From: a bacterium
Lineage (GTDB): Bacteria > Desulfobacterota > Binatia > DP-6
Direction of reading: 5' to 3'
Assembly (NCBI GenBank): GCA_026129405.1
Contig: JAHCID010000001.1
Location: 248,001 to 312,000, forward strand
Length of the DNA stretch: 64,000 nt
This document shows positions 16,717 through 24,852 of the stretch, one piece after another (the first letter of the stretch is position 1; each line of letters begins with the position of its first letter). The notes beneath the pieces were generated by a model, which saw only the letters and a list, made by a program, of their open reading frames with translations, was not told the origin of the DNA and made no database searches. The translations under genes and the position numbers were made by a program.

Positions 16717-18257
16717 CAGGTCGTAGCCCCCTCCACTAGTGGCGGGTTCCCGGCCGCTATTTCCCGCCCTGATCCCATCACCGAGTGTTTTAGGGGGCGG
16801 CGGGGACGGGAGACGAACAAGACACTACTGGTCGCGCGCAGCATGAGCACGATCGCGGCCGTCCAGATGAACCCACGCACGAAGATCACGGCCGTATTCC
16901 GCACGTGCATCAGCAGCGCCATCTCGAACAGAAGCACGAGCACAATGGCCCAGATGCTCACACGAGGCCCCGCGAGCCTTCTCTCTAGGGTGCCCGTCAG
17001 CAATCCAATGACACACAGGAATGCCCCCGCCCCCACCCCCCCGAAATTGATGTAGGCTTCTGCGACAACTGAGTACCCGAAGCCGCCGAACCGCGCGGCG
17101 ACGTCGGGTGCCGTTTTCTCCACGATCCAGACCGAAGAGACGAACCCCCAATCGCGCGGCTGCAGCGACACATTCGGCAGCGCGCGCGCGAGCGCCCACA
17201 GGTAGGTCTTTCCAGCAAAGTAGTTCTCGCGCGTTGGCACCAGCGCCATCGACCGCACCACGGTATCGAGCGTGTTCCCCATCTCGTGCATCAGCATCTC
17301 GTACGTCGAGACCTGGAACGTCTGGGTAACCGCCGCGACCACATCCTTCTTCCCCCTGTACAGCTTGAGGGTCCCGAACATGGTCAGGCCTACGGCGACA
17401 AGGATGACGCCGTACCTCCAGGGAATGCGGCGCACCCAATAGTGACGCACGAACACCAGCGGTAGCACTGCTGCCGTTAGCTCCCCACGATCCCCCTCGA
17501 GCAGGAACGTTGCGAGGTAGAGGCCGACAGCAATCGCCCAGCGACGGGTTGGGAAAAGCCTGCCGGAAGCCCCAACGCTAGCCACAGCAAGCGTGACAAG
17601 CGATGGCGCCATCGTGATGCCCCCAAGGGCATAGAGGTACGCTTGCCAGTTATCGCCAGTAGGGGTGAGGGCCTCCTTCCCGTAGACTCGGGTGAAGAAC
17701 GCCACGGCGCCATAGCTCAACGGGAGCGACGCCTGCAGTGCGACGGACAGGACGAAGCCCATCTTGGCGACCAACAACACCGTCCCCGCCTGAAGAGGAC
17801 TGATCGCCCTACCTCCGATCGTGAACACTGGGCGCCGTCGGATGCGCCGCCTCCCGCGCGTAAGATCGTAACCGCAGAGCCACGATAGCAGACCGAGACT
17901 GGCGACCTGCCAGGCGTAGCCGAAGAACTCTGGCGCGTACCAGCGATGATCGAGGCCGAATGTCCCGAAGTGGAAGAGAACGAACGCCAGCGGAAACAGG
18001 AAGCCGAGCCAGGGCATCTCGAGATGTCCGCGGCGCAGAGACAGCGCACAGTGGCTGAACAGGCCGATCACGACCAGGACATTGGCTAGGGCGAACTCGA
18101 AGCCGTGATCGCTACGCCCGGCAGGGGCGTGGGTCGCGACCACGACCGCCTGCACTAGAGTCGCGAACCACAGCGCCCCGAGCCAAAAGTCTTCGGAGAA
18201 CAGCCGGCGAGCGGGAACCGAGTAGACGGGAGCGGTGCCGGGAGCCGTCGGCTCCAT
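16716..18257 (-). CDS. wzy: O-antigen/repeat-unit polymerase, Wzy type
   Basis: 513 residues from the ATG at 18257, one base after the upstream TGA (18261-18259); an in-frame ATG at 18326 would overlap that gene by 68 bases. About 10-12 hydrophobic helices are visible, with a long hydrophilic stretch around residues ~300-385 (YRGKKDVVAAVTQTFQVSTYE ... RENYFAGKTYLWALARALP), the usual large periplasmic loop of polymerases. FLLEGDRGELTAAVLPL is typical of oligosaccharide repeat-unit polymerases. It would link flipped repeat units in the periplasm. Assignment rests on topology and context. Confidence 0.8.
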   Translation of the reverse strand: MEPTAPGTAPVYSVPARRLFSEDFWLGALWFATLVQAVVVATHAPAGRSDHGFEFALANVLVVIGLFSHCALSLRRGHLEMPWLGFLFPLAFVLFHFGTFGLDHRWYAPEFFGYAWQVASLGLLSWLCGYDLTRGRRRIRRRPVFTIGGRAISPLQAGTVLLVAKMGFVLSVALQASLPLSYGAVAFFTRVYGKEALTPTGDNWQAYLYALGGITMAPSLVTLAVASVGASGRLFPTRRWAIAVGLYLATFLLEGDRGELTAAVLPLVFVRHYWVRRIPWRYGVILVAVGLTMFGTLKLYRGKKDVVAAVTQTFQVSTYEMLMHEMGNTLDTVVRSMALVPTRENYFAGKTYLWALARALPNVSLQPRDWGFVSSVWIVEKTAPDVAARFGGFGYSVVAEAYINFGGVGAGAFLCVIGLLTGTLERRLAGPRVSIWAIVLVLLFEMALLMHVRNTAVIFVRGFIWTAAIVLMLRATSSVLFVSRPRRPLKHSVMGSGREIAAGNPPLVEGATT

Positions 18258-18258
18258 G

Positions 18259-19989
18259 TCAGTCCACACGAAGCCGGACGCGCCGGATCGGGATACCGAT
18301 GGTCGGAAGCTCGTCCGATGCGACATCGGAGCGGGAGAAAACGAGGACTTCGTCGACGCGTGCCAGGCCCTGCATCTGGGTTACCTGGCTCGCGGACAGA
18401 ACCGGCAATCCGCTGAAAACGTCCCCCACTCGCGCGGTATCGTGCTCAAGAAATCCGACGGGAACCCGCTGATACCCCGGATTCTTGGCCATCTCGCGAG
18501 CCAGGAACGCACCATCTTCGCTCGCGCCGAAGATGACCACGGAACGTGTACGCTGCTCCATCCCAGTGTCTCCCGCGATGAGACGCTGGAGTATCGCCAC
18601 GGCGAGCCGGCTTCCAGTCACGGCGATGAGAACGAGCAATCCGTTCAAAACGAGCGCCCCGCGCGACGGACCGGAAAACCCATACGCCATGAGCACCGCG
18701 ATTCCGGCCATCGCTGCCGCAACGATCGCCGAGCGCCCGATCACCGCGATGGTGTCGACGCTCGGCTCGTTCCACCGCACGCGATACATGCCGCCCAGCC
18801 ACAGCGCGCTCATCTCCGCGACCACCACCATAGGGAGCGTGCCGACGAGAACGTCGGTCTGATCCGGCGGAAGGTCCCAGTCCCACCGGATCGCGAAGGC
18901 CGATACGTAGGCGAGAGCGCATAGTGCGGCATCGAGCATCACCATCGTCGCGCGCCGCTGTGGCATGACGACCGGCCCGCCCCCCACCGCCGACCGCTCC
19001 CGCACCGGCACCATGCCCAGGTAGAGCGCGAAGAACAGCACCGCCAGCGCGAAGCCCGGGATCACCGCCAGCAGCGCATCGACGCGCAGCTCGCGCACGA
19101 CGACCGCCACCGCGCCCGACGCCGCCGCGACCGCGTACAGAATCAGCACCGCCCGCCGCTCCGACGCGCCCAGCGCCACCAGCCGGTGCGAGGTGTGATC
19201 CCGCCCGCCGACCGACACCGGTTGGCCGCGCAGGCGGCGCGTGATCGCCACCAGCGTGGTGTCGAGGATCGGGATCATCATGATGAGCACGGGCGTCAGC
19301 AGTACCGACGCCACGCTGCGCGAGCGGCCGTAGCTGCTGAGCAGGGCGAAACCGCCGAGGAGGCAGCCGAGGAACATCGAGCCGGAGTCGCCCATGAAGA
19401 TGGACGCCGGCTTAAAGTTGTAGACGAGGAAGCCCGCGGCGGCGCCGGCGACGAGGGCCGGCAGGACGGCCATGTCCCACTGGCCGTTGGTCGCGAAGGT
19501 GATGCCGAGGAAGACGCAGGCGATGGCGGCGATGCCGGCCGCGAGGCCGTCCATGTTGTCGAGCAGGTTCACCGCGTTGGTGATGCCGACGATCCACAGC
19601 ATCGCCAGCGCGGCGTCGACCGCGGGCTCGTGCGCCCAGGGCAGCACGAGGCCGGAGGCGACGATGCCGCCGGCGGCGAGCACCTGTGCGGCGAGCTTCG
19701 TGAGCGGCCGGATCTGCACCACGTCGTCGACGAGGCCGACGAGGAACAGGAAAGCCGACGCGGCCAGGATCGGCACGGCCTCGCCGAGGTCGTCGTGGAA
19801 GACGGCGACGCCGATCGCGAACGCGACGAAGATGCCGACGCCGCCGAGCAGCGCCGTCGGCTGCGAGTGCCAGCGGTCCTTGCGGGGCGCCGCCACCATA
19901 CCCACGCGCCGCGCGAGGGTACGCACCATGGGGACGAGGATCAGACCGAGGACGAGGGTCGACAGCGCGGCGGCGAGGACGCGGACCAT
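18259..19989 (-). CDS. WecA/TagO-like phosphoglycosyltransferase fused to CapD-type N-terminal domain
   Basis: 576 residues. Residues 1-~330 form a polytopic polyprenyl-phosphate GlcNAc-1-phosphate transferase: VGLVDD (D88-D89), NLLDNMDGL (D144, D147), MGDSGS (200-204) and GGRDHTSHRL (H265, H268). This enzyme starts the repeat unit on undecaprenyl phosphate. Residues ~345-576 resemble the N-terminal half of CapD/FlaA1/WbpM-like proteins: four hydrophobic helices, then a Rossmann CoA-binding-like segment (VVIFGASEDGAFLAREM). The catalytic dehydratase domain of those proteins is absent. The gene starts four bases after the epimerase stop. I did not give a symbol because of the fusion. Confidence 0.85.
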   Translation of the reverse strand: MVRVLAAALSTLVLGLILVPMVRTLARRVGMVAAPRKDRWHSQPTALLGGVGIFVAFAIGVAVFHDDLGEAVPILAASAFLFLVGLVDDVVQIRPLTKLAAQVLAAGGIVASGLVLPWAHEPAVDAALAMLWIVGITNAVNLLDNMDGLAAGIAAIACVFLGITFATNGQWDMAVLPALVAGAAAGFLVYNFKPASIFMGDSGSMFLGCLLGGFALLSSYGRSRSVASVLLTPVLIMMIPILDTTLVAITRRLRGQPVSVGGRDHTSHRLVALGASERRAVLILYAVAAASGAVAVVVRELRVDALLAVIPGFALAVLFFALYLGMVPVRERSAVGGGPVVMPQRRATMVMLDAALCALAYVSAFAIRWDWDLPPDQTDVLVGTLPMVVVAEMSALWLGGMYRVRWNEPSVDTIAVIGRSAIVAAAMAGIAVLMAYGFSGPSRGALVLNGLLVLIAVTGSRLAVAILQRLIAGDTGMEQRTRSVVIFGASEDGAFLAREMAKNPGYQRVPVGFLEHDTARVGDVFSGLPVLSASQVTQMQGLARVDEVLVFSRSDVASDELPTIGIPIRRVRLRVD

Positions 19990-19993
19990 GCAC

Positions 19994-21001
19994 TCACACG
20001 TGGACGCCGAAGTGCACGGCCGGAACGTTCCGGCGGGTCATCTTCTCCACCTCGTAGCCTATGACGCTCTCGAGGATGCGATCGGTATCGTACTGCGGGC
20101 GGTAGTCGACGAGGCGCTTCAGCTTCGTCAGGTCGGGCACGCGGCGCAGCATGTCCTCGAAACCCGCCTCGTACGCCTGCTCGTAGGGGACGAGCTCGAT
20201 CGGCGACGGCGACCCCGTCATGCGCTTGATGCGCGCGGCCAGCTCGCCGATCGTGATCTCGCCGTCGTTGCCGACGTTGAAGACCTCGCCGATCGACTGC
20301 TCGTGCTCGGCGAGCGCCACGAGCGCGCCGACCACGTCGGACACGTGCCCGAAGCAGCGGCTCTGGGTGCCGTCGCCGTAGACGGTGATCGGCTCCTCGC
20401 GCAGCGCCTGGCGCACCATCGTCGGCACGACCATGCCGTAGCGGCCGGTCTGGCGCGGGCCGACGGTGTTGAAGAGACGCACGATCGTGGTCGGGACGCG
20501 CTTCTCCTTCCAGTAGGCGAGCGCCAGGAACTCGTCGATCGCCTTCGAGCAGGCGTAGCTCCAGCGGCCCTTGCTGGTCGGGCCCATGACGAGGTCGTCG
20601 TCCTCGCGGAACGGCACCTCGACGCGCTTGCCGTACACCTCCGACGTCGAGGCGATCAGCACGCGGCGGCGCTTCTTCGCCGCCAGCGAGAGCACCACCT
20701 CGGTGCCCTGGATGTTGGTCTCGATCGTCCGCACCGGGCTCTCGACGATGAGCCGCACGCCGACGGCGGCGGCGAGGTGGATGACGACGTCCGCCTCGTC
20801 GACCAGCTCCGCGGTCAGGGGAACGTTCTGGACGGAATCAATGTGGTAGCGGTAGCGCGGATGGTCCTTGAACGGCCGGATGTTCTCGATCGACCCCGTC
20901 GACAGATCGTCGATCGTGCACACCGAGTCCCCGCGCATCAGGTAGCGCTCGGTCAAATGCGACCCGATGAACCCCGCTCCGCCCGTGATCAGCACCCGCA
21001 T
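19994..21001 (-). CDS. NAD-dependent epimerase/dehydratase (nucleotide-sugar)
   Basis: 335 residues, extended short-chain dehydrogenase family. NAD-binding GGAGFIGSH (residues 7-15), D31-D32 after the second strand, the STS triplet at 118-120 and catalytic Y149-x3-K153. The pattern SEVYGK ... GRWSYACSKAIDEF is close to UDP-glucuronate decarboxylase and UDP-glucose/glucuronate 4-epimerase types. It likely supplies a nucleotide sugar for the repeat unit. The ATG at 21001 starts the Rossmann fold directly, with GGGAAGGGG upstream. The upstream glycosyltransferase frame runs 164 bases into this gene. Confidence 0.9.
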   Translation of the reverse strand: MRVLITGGAGFIGSHLTERYLMRGDSVCTIDDLSTGSIENIRPFKDHPRYRYHIDSVQNVPLTAELVDEADVVIHLAAAVGVRLIVESPVRTIETNIQGTEVVLSLAAKKRRRVLIASTSEVYGKRVEVPFREDDDLVMGPTSKGRWSYACSKAIDEFLALAYWKEKRVPTTIVRLFNTVGPRQTGRYGMVVPTMVRQALREEPITVYGDGTQSRCFGHVSDVVGALVALAEHEQSIGEVFNVGNDGEITIGELAARIKRMTGSPSPIELVPYEQAYEAGFEDMLRRVPDLTKLKRLVDYRPQYDTDRILESVIGYEVEKMTRRNVPAVHFGVHV

Positions 21002-22250
21002 CCCACACCCCTTCCCGCACGATCGCCCGCTCTCTGGCGAGCCGCTCGTACAACCGCCCCATGTCCCGGATCAGGCGATCGGCCGTCATGTTGGCCATCA
21101 CCCAGGCGCGCCCGCTCGCGCCCATGAGGCTCCGCGCCGCGGGCCGCAGAGCCAGGTGGCGCAGCGCCACGGCGAAGGCCGCCGCGTCGCCCGCCGGCGC
21201 GGTGACGCCGTGCTCCCAGATCGCCACCCCGTCGGCGCTGCGCTGGCGCGCGCCGAGGATGTCGACGACGCCGCCGACCGCCGTCGCCGCCACCGGCCGC
21301 CCGCAGGCCATCGCCTCGAGCAGCGTGAGCGGCGTGCCTTCGTTCACCGACGTCAGCGCGCAGACGTCCAGCGCCGCGTAGACGTCGGCCATGTCGTCGC
21401 GGAAGCCGAGGAAATGCACCCGCTCCGCGACGCCGGCCGCGCGCGCCGCGGCCTCGAGCTCCGCGCGCAGATGGCCGTCGCCCACGATCGCCAAGCGGGC
21501 GTGCACGCCGCCGGCGACGAGCTGCACGAACGCGGCGAGCATGGTCGCGTGGTCCTTCACCTCGCAGAGCCGCCCGACGATGCCGATCAGCACCTCGCCG
21601 TCGGCCATCCCCAGCTCGGCGCGCACGCGCGCGCCGTCGCCGGGCTCCGGCAGGTCGAGCCCGAGCGGCACCACGACGGTCTGCTGCGGCGTGCCGACGG
21701 CGTAGCGGCCGACGACCTCGCTGCGCTGCTGCGCGCTGATGGTGACGATGCGATCGGTCCCGAGCCGTGCGAGCACGCGCTCGATCCACACGAACGCGCG
21801 CGAGGCGAGCCGCCCGTAGTAGCCGTGGAAGACGTGGCCGTGGAACGTGTGCACCACCGCCAGGGGCCGCGGCCGGCCGACGAGGGCCGACGGCGTCGTC
21901 CAGCGGTACAGCAGCGCGGCCGCGCGGCCCACCGCACCGGCCTTGGCCTTGTGCGTGTGCACGACGTCCGGCCGCAGCCGGCGCATCAGGCGATAGAGCT
22001 GCCACGCGACCCGGACGTCGGCGAGGCCGAGGGCCCGGCTCATGGTCGGCAGCACGACCGGGGCGACGCCCGCGTCGCGCGCGAACCAGCTCATGTCGCC
22101 TTCGCCCGGCGCGATCGTGCCCGTGACCAGCGTCGTCTCTGCACCGGCGGACGCGAGGCCCGCCGTCAGCCAGGTGACGTGCTTCGTCGGGCCGCCGACG
22201 TTCAGCCGGTCGATGATCCGCAGCACCCGCAACGGCCGTTCATTCCGCAT
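20838..22250 (-). CDS. Glycosyltransferase family 4 with run-on C terminus
   Basis: 470 residues from the ATG at 22250, chosen over 22265 because GGAGG sits six bases upstream. GT-B features: NVGGPTKHVTWL, VVHTHKAKAGAVGR, GIVGRLCEVKDHATML and EGTPLTLLEAMACGRPVAA (EX7E). Residues up to ~417 look native. The last ~53 residues are encoded out of frame inside the epimerase gene and show shadow-like composition. The frame passes through GTG-TGG just before the epimerase start, where TGA would end a GT4 protein of normal length. It overlaps the upstream gene by 11 bases. Role: adds a sugar to the lipid-linked repeat unit. Confidence 0.85.
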   Translation of the reverse strand: MRNERPLRVLRIIDRLNVGGPTKHVTWLTAGLASAGAETTLVTGTIAPGEGDMSWFARDAGVAPVVLPTMSRALGLADVRVAWQLYRLMRRLRPDVVHTHKAKAGAVGRAAALLYRWTTPSALVGRPRPLAVVHTFHGHVFHGYYGRLASRAFVWIERVLARLGTDRIVTISAQQRSEVVGRYAVGTPQQTVVVPLGLDLPEPGDGARVRAELGMADGEVLIGIVGRLCEVKDHATMLAAFVQLVAGGVHARLAIVGDGHLRAELEAAARAAGVAERVHFLGFRDDMADVYAALDVCALTSVNEGTPLTLLEAMACGRPVAATAVGGVVDILGARQRSADGVAIWEHGVTAPAGDAAAFAVALRHLALRPAARSLMGASGRAWVMANMTADRLIRDMGRLYERLARERAIVREGVWDAGADHGRSGVHRVAFDRALPDARGLGVHDRRSVDGVDREHPAVQGPSALPLPH

Positions 22251-24852
22251 CGAGCTCCTCCGCATCCCCCTCCCCGATGAGGAGGGGATCGTCGTGCAAG
22301 TCGGACGCGCCTGTCGGTGACGGACGTGCGATCTCTCGTTGCGTGAGGACGTCGGTGACGCCGCGGTAGACCGGCGTCAGGTCGACGGCGTTGCGCTCGC
22401 CGGCCTCGAGGATGGTGTCGGCCAGATCGAAGTCGCCGCGGCGTGCGTACACGTCGACGGCGAGCTTGCGGTACAGCCCGCCCTCTTCGGGCGAGCGGGT
22501 GATGGCGGTGAGGAGCGTCTCCTCGGCGGCGGCGTAGTCGTCCACCTTGAGGAAGTTGCGGGCGGCGCGGGCGAGCGCCTCGGTGTCGTCGAGCCGCTGG
22601 GCGGCTTGGCCGCGCAGCGCCTCGGCCGCTTCGCGCCAGCGCTGGCGCGCCTCGAGCAGGGTGATGACGTTCTGCATCACCGCCGTGCGGTCGCTGCCGC
22701 CGGGGTGCTCGGCGAGCGCGCGCTGGAGGCCGCGCTCGACGGCGGCGGTCATGTCGGGATCGAGCTGCGCCAGCCGCGCGCTCACCGTCTCGCCTTCGAT
22801 GAGCTCCTTGCGCAGCTGCTCGGCGTTGGCGGGCGGGAAGAAGTCGCTCTCGGGATCGAGGTAGGCGTGGGTGTCGAGGTGCGGGTAGCGGAACATCGAC
22901 TCCTCGAGCTCCGCGAGCGCCTCGGCGCGCTTGCCCTGCGCCCAGAGCTGGAGCCCGAGGCGGTCGCGCACCTCCGGCGCCCAGGGCTCGAGCGCCACCG
23001 CCCGCCGCAGCGCCGCGTCGCCGTCCGCGCCCGGACCGACGACTTCCGCGAAGGCCTCGTGCACCTCGCGGCTCGCCGGCGACAGCTCGAGCGCCCGGCG
23101 CGCCATCGCGAGGGTGGCCGCGTCGTCGTCCTCGAGCGACAGGTCGTCGACCGCCTCGAGCGCACCGTCGACCGAGCGCGGGGCGTCGCCCGTGAGCCCG
23201 CGCCAGTCCTCGCGCACCACCGGGATCGCGGCGAGGAGCAGCGTCGCGAGCAGCGCGGCCGGGGCGAGCACCATGCGCGGCGCCGGGCGCGGCGGCACCG
23301 AGAGCACGAGGAGCCCGAGCACGACCATCAGCAGCAGCAGGTTGGCCGGCATGCGCAGGCCGAAGTCGACGAAGCTGTGCACGAGGATCGCGACCACGCC
23401 GCCCACGAGACCCCAGCGCAGCAGCGAGACGTCACCGAGCGCCGCCAGCCAGTCGGCGTCGGCAAAGGGATCGTCGAAGCGGGGCACGTCGCGCCGGCGG
23501 CGGCGCTCGCCCGGGGGCGTCGCCCGGCGGCGGAAGGCGCGCGTCACGGCGACGGCGAACACGAGCGCCACGAGCACCCCCGCGACCCCGGTCTCGGCGG
23601 CGAGCTCCAGGTAGTCGTCGTGGGCGTGATCCCAGATGCCGTCCTCGACCGGCGGCGCCTGGAACGGGCGATACGCGTGCATCCACGAGCCCAGCCCGGC
23701 CCCGACGATCGGATGCTCGGCGACCACTCCGAGGCCCTGGACCCCGACCGCGAGCCGCTCGCCGAGGCCGACGTCGGCCTGCTCGAGCACGGCCTCGGCG
23801 CCCGTCTCGTCCCCGCCGAAGCCGAGCACGACGAACGAGCCGACGGAGGCCACGACCAGCCCCGCGACCAGGAGCGGCGCCGCGCGGCGGACGGGCGCCC
23901 GCAGGCGCTTCGGACCGCGCTGCGCGAGGACGCCGACGCCGACCACCGCGAGGCCGGAGAGCAGCGCCGCGCGGCCACCGCGGGAGTCGGTCGCGAGGTG
24001 CGCGGCGAGCACCACGACGACGACCGCGATCGCGGCCATCGGCGGCCACAGCCGTCCCTGGTTGGCGATCAGCGCCGCCGCCCAGGCCCGCCGCGCCTGC
24101 ACGCCGACGCCGCGGCCCGAGTCGACCGCGTCGAGCACCCGGCGGCGCACCCGCCGCTCGACGGCGCAGGCGTAGGCGACCAGCGCCGGCAGCACCATCT
24201 CGAGCCAGGCGGCGAAGTGGTTCGGGTTGACGAAGGGACCGGCCTGGCGTGCCCGCGCGCGCTCGGCGGGCATCACCCACAGGACCTGCTCGTTGCCCAC
24301 CGCCTCCTGCGCGAAGGCGACGACCGCGAGCCCGAGGGCGGTGGCCGCGAGCGTGAGGAAGAGGACGCGGAACGTCCGCGTGCGCCCCGGCTCGCCGTGC
24401 GCGGTCTCGCTCCACGGATAGGCCACGATCACCGCGAAGGTCCCGAAGCCGATCGCGAAGCGCAGCAGCTCGACCGACACCGCGAACGGCTCGAGCGCGG
24501 TCGCGCGCCACGCGGCCCACCCGCCGGCGTCGGGCCATCCCGGCAGGTTGGCGCGGAACAGCGCCTCGGCGCCGGGTGCGAGCCAGCCGAGCACGAGCGG
24601 CGGCAGCGGCAACGTCGTCAGCACGCCGAGCAGCACGAACGCCGCCAGCGCCGCGACGCCGGGTGCGCCGTCGGTCGTGCCGAGCTGCCACCGGCGCCAC
24701 ACCGTCGCGGCGAGGAGCGCGAGGACGATCGGGCAGGCGAGCTGGAGGGTGCGCTCGTGCACGCCGCCGAGGAGGAGCGGCACCACCACGACGAGGCCCT
24801 GCAGGCCCAGCAGCACCAGCCGGTCGAGCCGCTCGCCGCGCAGGTCGATCAC
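22240..24852 (-). CDS. O-antigen ligase/polymerase domain protein with C-terminal TPR-like region
   Basis: 870 residues, starting at a GTG (24852) that overlaps the wzc stop as GTGA. Residues ~1-470 are polytopic, with the ligase-family loop FVNPNHFAAWLEM and the periplasmic segment HPIVGAGLGSWMHAYRPF ... WDHAHDDYLELAAETG. Residues ~520-850 are helical, Ala/Glu/Arg-rich repeats of TPR type (AALRRAVALEPWAPEVRDRLGLQLWAQG). Such proteins join or polymerise lipid-linked glycans in the periplasm. As a separate wzy exists, this may be the ligase or a second polymerase. A much longer frame running up to 27255 is a shadow fusion. Confidence 0.83.
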   Translation of the reverse strand: MIDLRGERLDRLVLLGLQGLVVVVPLLLGGVHERTLQLACPIVLALLAATVWRRWQLGTTDGAPGVAALAAFVLLGVLTTLPLPPLVLGWLAPGAEALFRANLPGWPDAGGWAAWRATALEPFAVSVELLRFAIGFGTFAVIVAYPWSETAHGEPGRTRTFRVLFLTLAATALGLAVVAFAQEAVGNEQVLWVMPAERARARQAGPFVNPNHFAAWLEMVLPALVAYACAVERRVRRRVLDAVDSGRGVGVQARRAWAAALIANQGRLWPPMAAIAVVVVVLAAHLATDSRGGRAALLSGLAVVGVGVLAQRGPKRLRAPVRRAAPLLVAGLVVASVGSFVVLGFGGDETGAEAVLEQADVGLGERLAVGVQGLGVVAEHPIVGAGLGSWMHAYRPFQAPPVEDGIWDHAHDDYLELAAETGVAGVLVALVFAVAVTRAFRRRATPPGERRRRRDVPRFDDPFADADWLAALGDVSLLRWGLVGGVVAILVHSFVDFGLRMPANLLLLMVVLGLLVLSVPPRPAPRMVLAPAALLATLLLAAIPVVREDWRGLTGDAPRSVDGALEAVDDLSLEDDDAATLAMARRALELSPASREVHEAFAEVVGPGADGDAALRRAVALEPWAPEVRDRLGLQLWAQGKRAEALAELEESMFRYPHLDTHAYLDPESDFFPPANAEQLRKELIEGETVSARLAQLDPDMTAAVERGLQRALAEHPGGSDRTAVMQNVITLLEARQRWREAAEALRGQAAQRLDDTEALARAARNFLKVDDYAAAEETLLTAITRSPEEGGLYRKLAVDVYARRGDFDLADTILEAGERNAVDLTPVYRGVTDVLTQREIARPSPTGASDLHDDPLLIGEGDAEELDAE

